Positions 51,895 to 60,476 of a stretch of DNA of 63,935 bases are shown piece after piece. This stretch comes from Bradyrhizobium pachyrhizi (GTDB lineage Bacteria; Pseudomonadota; Alphaproteobacteria; Rhizobiales; Xanthobacteraceae). The position numbers and the translations under genes were made by a program. Within the stretch, counting starts at the first letter, position 1, and every line of letters starts with the position of its first letter. The stretch spans positions 378,472 to 442,406 of the forward strand of contig NZ_LFIQ01000117.1 in NCBI RefSeq assembly GCF_001189245.1, in the 5' to 3' direction. The notes beneath the pieces were generated by a model, which did no database searches, was not told the origin of the DNA, and saw only the letters and a program-made list of their open reading frames with translations.

Positions 51895-53277
51895 TCAGGT
51901 CAGCAGCCTGACAGCGAGATCGGGCAACCGCCCCGCATCGGCAAGGAGGCGGAAGTCCTGCCCGGCAAGGCCGACGCGCGCGAGCCAGTCGTCGAATTCG
52001 GGGGCCCGCTTCAGGCCGAACAGGTCGCGGACATAGAGCGCATCGTGAAACGATGTCGACTGATAGTTCAGCATGACGTCATCCGCGCCCGGCACGCCCA
52101 TGATGAAGTTCACGCCGGCCGCCGCAAGCAGCGTCAGGAGATTGTCCATATCGTCCTGGTCCGCCTCGGCGTGGTTGGTATAGCAGACGTCGATCCCGAG
52201 CGGCAGGCCGAGCAGCTTGCCGCAGAAGTGGTCCTCGAGCCCGGCGCGGATGATTTCCTTGCCGTCATAGAGGTACTCAGGACCGATGAAGCCGACCACG
52301 CTGTTGACGAGCAGCGGATCGAACGCGCGCGCCACCCCATAGGCCCGCGCCTCGCACGTCTGCTGATCGACCTGGTGATGGGCATTGGCCGACAGCGCCG
52401 AACCCTGCCCGGTCTCGAAATACATCACACTGTCACCGACCGTGCCGCGGCGCAGCGACAGCCCCGCTTCCCGGGCCTCCCGCAGCAGCGAGAGGTCGAC
52501 GCCGAAACTGCGATTGGCCGCCTCGGTGCCGGCGATCGACTGGAACACGAGATCGACCGGCAGCCCCTGCCCGATCAGTCCGAGCGTGGTCGTGACATGG
52601 GTCAGCACGCATCCCTGCGTCGGAAGCTCGAGCCGCGTGATGATGTCGTCCAACAGCCGCAGCAGGGTGCCGATGACCTTCGGATCGTCGCTCGCCGGAT
52701 TGATGCCGATGCAGGCATCGCCCGCTCCCAGCAGCAGCCCGTCGAGAATCGAGGCGGTGATGCCCTTGGGATCGTCGAAAGGATGGTTCGGCTGCAGCCG
52801 CGTGCTCATTCGCCCGCGCAAACCGATGGTGTTGCGGAAGCGGGTCGTCACCTCGCATTTCTTCGCGACCAGGATCAGATCCTGGTTGCGCATCAGCTTC
52901 GACACCGCCGCAACCATCTCTGGCGTGATGCCGCGCGAGATCTTCTTGATCGCTTCCCCGCCGGCGGCATCCGACAGCAGCCAGTCGCGGAATCCGCCGA
53001 CGGTGAGCGACGACACCGGCAGAAAGCCGGCAACGTCGTGGCTGTCGAGGATCAGGCGGGTGACTTCGTCATCCTCATAGGGGATGACAGGCTCATCGAG
53101 GAATTGCTTGAGCGGAACATTCGCCAGCACAAGCCGTGCGGCGATCATCTCCTCCGCGCTGTCGGCCGCGATGCCCGCCAGGCGGTCGCCTGAACGCGGC
53201 GGCGAGGCCTTGGCAAGCAGGATGCGCAGATCGTCGAATGCATAATTGGTGGCGTCGATGGTGTGACGATAGAGCAT
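51895..53277 (-). CDS. eutB: Ethanolamine ammonia-lyase large subunit
   Basis: 460 residues from MLYRHTIDATNYAFDDLRIL; the upstream frame to 53388 is Arg-rich and unlike the family. Features of EutB: SSLTVGGFRDWLLSD, LRGRMSTRLQPNHPFDDPKG, ACIGINPASDDP, and GVNFIMGVPGADDVMLNYQS near the C-terminus. The TIM-barrel subunit binds AdoCbl and ethanolamine. It is the first gene of eutB-hpnP-eutC. No cobalamin riboswitch was recognised in the 290 bases before it. Confidence 0.96.
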   Translation of the reverse strand: MLYRHTIDATNYAFDDLRILLAKASPPRSGDRLAGIAADSAEEMIAARLVLANVPLKQFLDEPVIPYEDDEVTRLILDSHDVAGFLPVSSLTVGGFRDWLLSDAAGGEAIKKISRGITPEMVAAVSKLMRNQDLILVAKKCEVTTRFRNTIGLRGRMSTRLQPNHPFDDPKGITASILDGLLLGAGDACIGINPASDDPKVIGTLLRLLDDIITRLELPTQGCVLTHVTTTLGLIGQGLPVDLVFQSIAGTEAANRSFGVDLSLLREAREAGLSLRRGTVGDSVMYFETGQGSALSANAHHQVDQQTCEARAYGVARAFDPLLVNSVVGFIGPEYLYDGKEIIRAGLEDHFCGKLLGLPLGIDVCYTNHAEADQDDMDNLLTLLAAAGVNFIMGVPGADDVMLNYQSTSFHDALYVRDLFGLKRAPEFDDWLARVGLAGQDFRLLADAGRLPDLAVRLLT

Positions 53278-53570
53278 GGGAGGTTCGTCGCGGGCTGGGG
53301 CAGCACAACCTAGCACCTCTTTGCGAAAGGCGTGCCAGCGGTTTCGCCCCGCGTGCCGGCGCCGTTGGCGATGACGGCGGCGCATCATCGGCGCCGCCGC
53401 AAGCCGCGGGCACCCGGCAGACTCAAAGCTGCCGATAAGGCATTGGGATTATTTACAGATTTTAACGGTTGCGGCTGCACAAAACTCGCGCGTTAAGAAA
53501 TTGTCCATGAAAATTTTGCATAAGCTTTAATCGGCCGAAGGTACTCCCCGGCCTCTTGGAGTGCCCCGCA
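53278..53570. other. Divergent gap between eutB and the chemoreceptor gene
   Basis: GC-rich next to eutB, then AT-rich at about 53430-53530, probably holding the divergent promoters. No cobalamin riboswitch, FNR box or EcfG promoter was seen. Confidence 0.5.
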
Positions 53571-55322
53571 ATGCCCGCCCCCGTCACATCCCCCGTCTCC
53601 ATGTCCCGGCCGCCAATGGCATCCCGATTCTCGCTTGCTGCCAGGCTGTACTCGACGTTTGCGCTGATTGCGGCGCTGACCGCGGCCATCACCTTCCTGT
53701 CCGAATACAATGCGCGGCGCAATGCCGATCTGACCGAGGCCGTCGACCTCGCAAGCCGTGCCGCACTCAATGTCGAGCGGGTCAATTCGCTGGTCTATGC
53801 CGTGGTGATGGAATCCCGCGGCATCTACATGTCGACCGATCCGGCGGCCGTGAAGAAATACGGCGACGGGCTGCTGGCGTTCAACGAACGCATTCTCGGC
53901 GTGGTAAAAAACTGGGAAACCCTGGTGCAGGCCGACGACGCCGCCCAGTTCGCGGTGTTCAAGAAGCGCATCGAGCAGTTCATCGATTTCCGCAAGGAGC
54001 TGGTACGCCGCGGCATCGAGATCGGCGCCGCAGCCGGGCGGGAGTGGGGCGACAACGACGCCAATCGCGACGTGCGCACCGCGCTGAACAAGGATCTCGA
54101 GGCGCTCTCCAAGGTCTATGCCGAGCGCAGCAAGAAGCTGGCGCGGGAGACCGACACCAACCGCACGATGGCGCTGGTGCTGACCGGCCTCGGCGCCGCG
54201 GCCTTGATTGTGGTGGTACTCGGCGTGCTGATCATCGCCCGCTCGGTGGCCCGGCCGCTGTCGCAGATCACCACGACGATCAAGCACGTCGCCGAGGGCA
54301 CCGACCATGTCGAAGTACCGCATGTCGGGCGCAGCGACGAGATCGGCGCACTGGCACGCGCCATCAAAATCTTCCAGGAAGCGATGGACGGCAATCGCAG
54401 CCTGAACGCGCAGGTCGTACAGGATTCCGAGGCGCGCGACGCGCGCGGCCGGCATATCGAGACCTTCGTCGAAGCGTTCCGTGGCACGATCGGCGAGGTG
54501 CTCCGCGCGGTGCACGACAACGCCGCGACGATGCGTCAAACCGCGCAGACCATCGCAACCGTCGCGTCGGACGCCAGCGGCCGCGCGGTGGCGGCGGCAG
54601 GCGCCACCGAACAGGCTTCGAGCAACGTCTCCGCGGTGGCGGGCGCGGCCGAAGAACTCTCCGCCTCGGTCGAGGAGATCGGCCGCCAGGTCAAGCGGTC
54701 GTCCGGCGCAGTCGATCAGGCCGGTGCGCGCACCGATCGCTCGATCAACGAGATCGAGGGCCTTGCCGCCACCACCCAGCGCATCGACGGGGTGCTGAGC
54801 CTGATCCAGGCGATCGCCGAGCAGACCAACCTGCTCGCCCTCAACGCCACCATCGAAGCCGCCCGCGCCGGCGATGCCGGCCGTGGCTTCGCCGTCGTCG
54901 CGCACGAGGTCAAGGCGCTGGCCGGCCAGACCGCGAAGGCAACCGCCGAGATCAGCGAGAATGTGGGCCTGATCCAGGCCTCGACCCGCAACTCGGTAGC
55001 CGCTGTGCGCGAGATCGGTCAGGCGGTGCGCGAGATCAGCAACGTCACCGCGAACATCGCGAGCGCGATCGGCCAGCAGGACGCGGCGACGCGCGAAATC
55101 TCCGCCAATGCCCAGATGGCCGCCCAGGGCAACGAGACCCTGGTCACCAATGTCGGCTCGCTCCGCGATGACATGGACCAGACCAGCAAGGCGGCGGAAT
55201 CGGTGCTCGCGGCCTCGAACGATCTGACCACAACCGCCGAGACGCTGTCGCGCGAGGTCGAGCAGTTCTTCCGCAACCTGCGCAGCGACGCGGCCGACGG
55301 CCTGCAGCGGACCGGAACCTGA
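53571..55322 (+). CDS. Methyl-accepting chemotaxis protein
   Basis: 583 residues from MPAPVTSPVSMSRPPMASRF; TTGGAG lies ten bases before the ATG. It has a first helix near residues 20-40, a periplasmic four-helix-bundle sensor (LASRAALNVERVNSLVYAVV) to about 200, and a second helix (ALVLTGLGAAALIVVVLGVL). A HAMP domain follows, then the methyl-accepting signalling domain with the conserved hairpin QAIAEQTNLLALNATIEAAR. It senses a periplasmic ligand and signals to CheA/CheW. No C-terminal NWETF-type pentapeptide is seen; the tail is DAADGLQRTGT. Confidence 0.93.
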   Translation: MPAPVTSPVSMSRPPMASRFSLAARLYSTFALIAALTAAITFLSEYNARRNADLTEAVDLASRAALNVERVNSLVYAVVMESRGIYMSTDPAAVKKYGDGLLAFNERILGVVKNWETLVQADDAAQFAVFKKRIEQFIDFRKELVRRGIEIGAAAGREWGDNDANRDVRTALNKDLEALSKVYAERSKKLARETDTNRTMALVLTGLGAAALIVVVLGVLIIARSVARPLSQITTTIKHVAEGTDHVEVPHVGRSDEIGALARAIKIFQEAMDGNRSLNAQVVQDSEARDARGRHIETFVEAFRGTIGEVLRAVHDNAATMRQTAQTIATVASDASGRAVAAAGATEQASSNVSAVAGAAEELSASVEEIGRQVKRSSGAVDQAGARTDRSINEIEGLAATTQRIDGVLSLIQAIAEQTNLLALNATIEAARAGDAGRGFAVVAHEVKALAGQTAKATAEISENVGLIQASTRNSVAAVREIGQAVREISNVTANIASAIGQQDAATREISANAQMAAQGNETLVTNVGSLRDDMDQTSKAAESVLAASNDLTTTAETLSREVEQFFRNLRSDAADGLQRTGT

Positions 55323-55335
55323 GCGGCGATGTGGC

Positions 55336-55356
55336 GGGGCCCTGCGACAGGGCCCC
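55336..55356. other. Perfect nine-pair hairpin after the chemoreceptor gene
   Basis: GGGGCCCTG-cga-CAGGGCCCC directly follows the chemoreceptor stop, without a T-run. Possible weak terminator or RNA-end structure. Confidence 0.55.
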
Positions 55357-55487
55357 GGCAATCCGGATGGTTAAGACTCTCCCAACGCACGGACACAAAT
55401 TGCCTCCGCTTCGGGTCGCATTTCTCAATTTGATGCCTCCATAGAAAAGCGTCGCTGCGCGAGGGCGCGGGGAAGTGGAAGCGAGCA

Positions 55488-56990
55488 ATGAACGGGCTTT
55501 TGCCAAAGCCGAAGGCAGTGCCGACCAAACGGCTCCTTACACTCGGGATCGGCCTCGTTCTCTGCTTTTCGGCGATCTGCGCATCCATTCTCTGGGAGAT
55601 GGCGCGCAAGGACTATCGGCATGCGAAGGAAGGCGCGACCAACCTCGTCGCCTCAATCGCCAGCGAGATCGACCGCAACATCGACCTCTACGACCTCTCG
55701 CTCCAGGCGGTCGCCGACGGCGTCAAGCTGCAGGAGTTCGGCAAGATCAGCCCGGAGCTTCGCCAGGTCGTGCTGTTCGACCGCGCCGCCACAGCCAAGG
55801 ATCTCGGCTCGATCCTCGTGCTGAATGCGGCGGGGGACGTCACGCGCGATTCCAGGACGTTGACGCCACGGGTCGCAAATTTCGCCGATCGAGACTTCTT
55901 CCGGGCGCATCAGACGCGAGCGGACAGCGGCCTGTTCATCAGTGCTCCGTGGATTACTCCTGATGGCGAATATCTGATCAGCCTTAGCCGTCGCATCAAC
56001 AATGACGATGGCTCCTTTGCCGGCGTGGTCGCGGGCAGCATGCGGCTCAGCTATTTCCACAATCTGTTTCGCAAGCTGAACTTCGGCTTCGGCGACAGCA
56101 TGGCGCTGTTCAACAGCGATGGCGTCATACTGATGCGCGCTCCGTTCGACATCAGCAAGATCGGGCAAAGCATCAAGGACTCTCTGGTCTTCAAGCAGTT
56201 TCCGGCACGGCAGTCCGGCTCCTACATCACGAAATCGATCGTCGATCATGTCAGCCGGCTCTATGTTTTCCAGGCGGTCGGACACAATCGCCTGCTCATC
56301 GCCGAGGGTCTTGCGCTCGACGGCATCTATGCCGACTGGTGGCAGCAGCTCTGGCTGATCGGCAGCGTGGTGGCAGCGCTCTGCGGCTTCTCGATCGTCC
56401 TGATGTTCTACCTGGTGGCCGCTCTCAAACGGCGGGCCGCCGCGGAAGATCGGCTCGCGCACCTCGCGAGCACGGATGCACTGACCGGCCTCGCCAACCG
56501 TCGCCGCCTCGACGATACCCTTGACGTCGAATGGCGCCGTGGCATGCGCGCAAAGGCGCCGGTCTCGCTTCTGATGATCGACGTCGATCATTTCAAGATC
56601 TACAACGACACGTACGGGCATCAGGCCGGCGACGCCGTGCTCACCACCGTGGGACGGTGCATCGCAGGCAGCGCCAAGCGTGCAACTGATCTCGGCGCCC
56701 GCTATGGCGGCGAGGAGTTTTCGGTGTTGCTGCCGGGCATCGGCAAGGCGAGCGCCCTGGAAATTGCCGAACGGATCCGCGCCAAGTTGGCGGCCGCGCG
56801 GGAATCCGAGCCGGAGTTGCCGACCGTCAGCATCGGATTGTCCTGCCTCGTCCCGGACCACGAGCGCACATCGCGCGATCTGCTCAAGGCCGCGGACCTT
56901 GCACTCTATCAAGCCAAGCGTGAAGGCCGCGACCGCGTCATCGTCAGCCCGATCGGGTGGGACAAATCGGGCAAGCGGCACGTCGCCTGA
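55488..56990 (+). CDS. Membrane-bound diguanylate cyclase with PDC/Cache sensor
   Basis: 500 residues. A first helix near 20-40 and a second near 285-310 enclose a periplasmic Cache-like sensor (about 45-280; NIDLYDLSLQAVADGVKLQE, FFRAHQTRADSGLFISAPW). The GGDEF domain covers about 330-495, with active-site GGEEF at 407-411 and the I-site RATD five residues before it. It should make c-di-GMP and be feedback-inhibited. The chemoreceptor lies upstream in the same direction, so both may act in motility or surface behaviour. Confidence 0.94.
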   Translation: MNGLLPKPKAVPTKRLLTLGIGLVLCFSAICASILWEMARKDYRHAKEGATNLVASIASEIDRNIDLYDLSLQAVADGVKLQEFGKISPELRQVVLFDRAATAKDLGSILVLNAAGDVTRDSRTLTPRVANFADRDFFRAHQTRADSGLFISAPWITPDGEYLISLSRRINNDDGSFAGVVAGSMRLSYFHNLFRKLNFGFGDSMALFNSDGVILMRAPFDISKIGQSIKDSLVFKQFPARQSGSYITKSIVDHVSRLYVFQAVGHNRLLIAEGLALDGIYADWWQQLWLIGSVVAALCGFSIVLMFYLVAALKRRAAAEDRLAHLASTDALTGLANRRRLDDTLDVEWRRGMRAKAPVSLLMIDVDHFKIYNDTYGHQAGDAVLTTVGRCIAGSAKRATDLGARYGGEEFSVLLPGIGKASALEIAERIRAKLAAARESEPELPTVSIGLSCLVPDHERTSRDLLKAADLALYQAKREGRDRVIVSPIGWDKSGKRHVA

Positions 56991-57037
56991 TCGCGATTGC
57001 ATTGGCGCGGTCGAGCGCGCCGCGCACCCATCCCGTC

Positions 57038-57916
57038 TCACTCCACTGGCAACACGTCGACCGCAACGGCGAGCTTTTGCTTGCGCGCGCCGACGATGAC
57101 GCCATCGACCGGCGAGACGTCGGCAAAGTCGCGGCCGATGGCGAGAATGATGTGGTCACTCCCGACCATCAGATCGTTGGTCGGGTCGAACCCGACCCAG
57201 CCGAGCGCGCTCCCGCACCAGACCGAGACCCAGGCATGGGTGGCGTCCGCGCCCTGCAGCCGCGGCTGGCCCGGCGGCGGAATGGTGCGCAAATAGCCGC
57301 TGACATAGGCCGCGGGCAGACCGAGGCCGCGCAGTCCTGCGATCATCACATGGGCAAAGTCCTGGCACACGCCGTGGCGCTTTTCGAACACGTCGCGAAG
57401 CGGCGTCGAGATCACGGTCGCCTTGGGATCGTATTTGAAGTCGTTGCGGATGCGGCGCATCAGGTCGGCCGCCCCGGTGAGGATGCCGCTACCGGGCACG
57501 AAGCTCGCGGAAGCGTAGGCCGTCACGGGCCGTAGCACCGGCACCAGTGCGCTGGCAAAGACGTAGCCGACCGGCGAGGCCGCATCGAGGCTCAACGCTT
57601 CGAACGCATTGTCACGCACGTCTTCCCAGGGCGGACTGGCGGCGGCGCGCGCCGGCGGCTGCCGCGACACCGAGACCCGCGAGCGGGCATCGATGCGCAG
57701 ACTGCGATGCGCGGTCTCGATCAGGACGCTTTCAGTGAGCGTGCCGAAGAAGTCGCGCCTTGCGGTGCGTTCCGCGGGCCTCGGACGGATCTCGACCGAA
57801 TGCGATATCAACTGCTGCCCGTCCCCGCTAACCGGCTCCAGCCGCAGCGAGCAGCGCGCGAAGCTGACCTGGGTCTCGTAGCTGTAGGTCGTGACGTGAC
57901 GGATGTCGTAGATCAC
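57038..57916 (-). CDS. Transglutaminase-like protein with bacterial N-terminal domain
   Basis: 292 residues from MIYDIRHVTTYSYETQVSFA. The N-terminal Bact_transglu_N domain leads into a transglutaminase-like core with the Cys (KRHGVCQDFAHVMIAGLRGL), His (GADATHAWVSVWCGSALGWV) and Asp (GFDPTNDLMVGSDHIILAIG) triad. Proteases or amidases of this fold act on peptides. It overlaps the ATP-grasp/alpha-E gene by four bases, the last gene of a three-gene operon. Confidence 0.9.
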   Translation of the reverse strand: MIYDIRHVTTYSYETQVSFARCSLRLEPVSGDGQQLISHSVEIRPRPAERTARRDFFGTLTESVLIETAHRSLRIDARSRVSVSRQPPARAAASPPWEDVRDNAFEALSLDAASPVGYVFASALVPVLRPVTAYASASFVPGSGILTGAADLMRRIRNDFKYDPKATVISTPLRDVFEKRHGVCQDFAHVMIAGLRGLGLPAAYVSGYLRTIPPPGQPRLQGADATHAWVSVWCGSALGWVGFDPTNDLMVGSDHIILAIGRDFADVSPVDGVIVGARKQKLAVAVDVLPVE

Positions 57917-60456
57917 GCCAGCCCCGTGAGCTTCTCCGGCCGGCTGGCATTCGGTCCGTGCGGGAAATAATGCAGCCCGATCGCGTCGGCGAGGTTGAGC
58001 AGATCCTGCTCCAGCGCGAACAGCGTCTTGACGTCGAGGCTCGAGGCTTCAGCCGTTGTGAGCATTGCCTCCACCGCGACGGCAAGGCGCTGCGGCCGCT
58101 CGATCAGGCCGTGCTCCTTCAGGCTCGGCAGCGCGGCAATATGCTCGTTCAGCGCCGCGACCTGGAATGCGACCGAGCGCGGATTGTAGGGGTCGAGCAC
58201 CGCCAGATCGCGCACCGGTGCGAGCAGCGGCTGCACCAGATAGCGCGAGCGATAAGTGATCTGGCAGTCCACCAGCGTGAGCAGAACGTCGAGGTCCTCG
58301 TCACCGGCTTCGTCATAAGCGAACTGACGGGCAAAGCGCGTGGTATTGACGGCGCGCTCGGCGCGGCGGCCCATCTCGAGGAAACGCCAGCCGGCGGCGC
58401 GGTTCATGTTTTCCTGCGCGAGGCCGGCGAAGCTTGCGAGCTCCTGCAAGGTCAGTTCGGCGGCGCTGACGACGCCGTCATCGTCATGAACCTCGATGGC
58501 GAGCCGATCAGCCATCTCGGTGATGACCTGCCAGGCGTCCGGCGACAGCCGCTCGCGGAGCGAGGTCGCGGTGCGCTGCGCGGATCGCACCAGCGACAGC
58601 GCCGAGCCGAATTTCTCCTCGCTCTGCAGCGCTTCGAGCGCGACCTTGGCGAGATTGGCGCGCGCGGTCTGCGAGGCCGCGCCCCAGGCGACCAGCATGC
58701 GCTGGATGCGCTCGGCCGAATGCATCGCCGGCGCCGAGCCGTTCGAATTCGCGCGCGCAGGATCGCGCAGCGGCGTGCACAGCGCGCGGATCAGCCGGAT
58801 GGTAGCCTCGGCGCGCTCCAGATAGCGGCCGAGCCAGAACAGATTGTCGGCGGCGCGGCTCGGCAGCACGCCGGCGATGCGGCGGATGCGGACGGTGTCG
58901 ACCGCCGGCAGCAGGGTCGAGGTCTCAACCGCCTTGTCGGAGACCACCCAGACGTCGGCGGACACCGCGCCATCGCCCATCGACACCGCGCGCGCATCGG
59001 CCCGATCGGCAATCCGGCAGAAGCCGCCGGGCAGCACAGTCCAGCCGCTCGGCGTCGCCGCCGCGAACACCCGCAACACGAACGGACGCGGCGCGATGCG
59101 GCCGTTCTCCCATACCGGCGTGGTCGACAGCCGCACGAGCTCCTGACCGACATAATCGATGCCGCGATGACTGATGGCATCCTTCAGGCGGTCGCGGTCC
59201 GCGGCCGACAATTCGCCCGGGAGCACCGGTCCGTTGCCGGGAAAATCCGCAACGCCGCGGCCATAGGCGCCTTCGATCGCGAACTCGTCGAGCCGCGACA
59301 GCACTTCTTCGCGGGCGGATTTCTGGCCGCACCACCAGGTCGCGATGTGCGGCATCATCAGGTCTTCAGAGAGCAGGCGCCGACACAGATTGGGCAGGAA
59401 GCCGAGCAGCGCCCTCGCCTCCATCACGCCGGAGCCAGGCATGTTGGCGACCACGACGCCGCCCTTGCGCAGAACCTCGACAAGCCCGGGCACGCCGAGA
59501 TAGGAGGACGCGTCGAGCTCGAGCGGATCGAGCATGTTGGAATCGACCCGGCGCAGCAGCACGTCGAGCCGCTTCAGCCCGGCGACGGTGCGGATGTGGA
59601 CGCGGTCGCCGGAGACCGCAAGATCGTCGCCCTCGACCAGCAGGAAACCGAGATAGCGCGCCAGCGTGGCGTGCTCGAAGTAGGTCTCGCTGAACGCGCC
59701 GGGCGTCAGCAGGCCGATCCGCGGCTCGTCGCGATCGGCGCTGGCGCGCAGCGAATCGCGGAACCCCTCGAAGAACGGCGCGACGCGCTCGACATTCATC
59801 GACTTGTAGAGATTGGAAAAGGCGCGTGACAGCACCAGGCGGTTTTCCAGCGCATAGCCCGCGCCCGACGGTGCCTGCGTGCGATCGCCGAGCACCCACC
59901 AGCGGCCGTCGGGCCCGCGGCCGATGTCGGCGGCATAGAGATGCAGATAGCGGCCCCCCGGCGGCTTGATGCCGCTGACCGCGCGCAGATACTCGCTGCT
60001 GCCGGCGATCGCAGCGGCAGGGATGGCTCCGTCGGCAACGAGGCGGCCTTCGCCGTAGAGATCGGCCAGCACCATCTCCAGAAGCTGCGCGCGCTGCGCG
60101 ACGCCGGCGGCGAGCTGGCGCCAGTCCGCCGCGTCGATGATCAGCGGCAGATGGCTGAGCGGCCAGATCCGGTCGGAAGTGTCGCCCGGCGCGCGATAGG
60201 TGACGCCAGCCTCATGCAGATGGCGATCGGCGGAGGCGAAGCGGCGCTCGATATCGGCCGGCGACAGCGCGGCAAAGGCGTCGAAGAAGCGGGCCCAGAC
60301 CGGCCGCGGCGCGCCGTTGTCAGCAATATACTCGTCGGGAATGCCGGGCAGCCGGACATAGTCGCGGGTCCACTGCGCCATCCGGCGCTGACCGGGACGG
60401 GCCCTACTTTCCTGACTGCTGCCTTGACTATTGCCTTGGCCACCCGATGCGGTCAT
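57913..60456 (-). CDS. Circularly permuted ATP-grasp fused to alpha-E domain
   Basis: 847 residues from MTASGGQGNSQGSSQESRAR (AGGGG eight bases before; the GTG at 60474 is possible). The N-terminal part, to about 500, is the circularly permuted ATP-grasp (DUF404/407) with RYLHLYAADIGRGPDGRWWV, DRTQAPSGAGYALENRLVLS and VANMPGSGVMEARALLGFLP. The C-terminal part is an alpha-helical alpha-E (DUF403) domain beginning LPSRAADNLFWLGRYLERAE. These are usually separate adjacent genes, here fused. Comparative genomics predicts an amidoligase that makes a peptide, with the transglutaminases processing it. Its product is unknown. Confidence 0.9.
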   Translation of the reverse strand: MTASGGQGNSQGSSQESRARPGQRRMAQWTRDYVRLPGIPDEYIADNGAPRPVWARFFDAFAALSPADIERRFASADRHLHEAGVTYRAPGDTSDRIWPLSHLPLIIDAADWRQLAAGVAQRAQLLEMVLADLYGEGRLVADGAIPAAAIAGSSEYLRAVSGIKPPGGRYLHLYAADIGRGPDGRWWVLGDRTQAPSGAGYALENRLVLSRAFSNLYKSMNVERVAPFFEGFRDSLRASADRDEPRIGLLTPGAFSETYFEHATLARYLGFLLVEGDDLAVSGDRVHIRTVAGLKRLDVLLRRVDSNMLDPLELDASSYLGVPGLVEVLRKGGVVVANMPGSGVMEARALLGFLPNLCRRLLSEDLMMPHIATWWCGQKSAREEVLSRLDEFAIEGAYGRGVADFPGNGPVLPGELSAADRDRLKDAISHRGIDYVGQELVRLSTTPVWENGRIAPRPFVLRVFAAATPSGWTVLPGGFCRIADRADARAVSMGDGAVSADVWVVSDKAVETSTLLPAVDTVRIRRIAGVLPSRAADNLFWLGRYLERAEATIRLIRALCTPLRDPARANSNGSAPAMHSAERIQRMLVAWGAASQTARANLAKVALEALQSEEKFGSALSLVRSAQRTATSLRERLSPDAWQVITEMADRLAIEVHDDDGVVSAAELTLQELASFAGLAQENMNRAAGWRFLEMGRRAERAVNTTRFARQFAYDEAGDEDLDVLLTLVDCQITYRSRYLVQPLLAPVRDLAVLDPYNPRSVAFQVAALNEHIAALPSLKEHGLIERPQRLAVAVEAMLTTAEASSLDVKTLFALEQDLLNLADAIGLHYFPHGPNASRPEKLTGLA

Positions 60457-60476
60457 TCCACTTCCCCTTGACACAA

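Noticed and set aside
53278..53570. Cobalamin riboswitch before eutB
   Set aside because: Searched by eye for the B12-box wording and flanking hairpins on the minus strand; nothing acceptable was found.
53493..55361. 622-residue minus-strand frame opposite the chemoreceptor
   Set aside because: The plus strand has helices, HAMP and the signalling hairpin; the minus frame has no domain-like feature.
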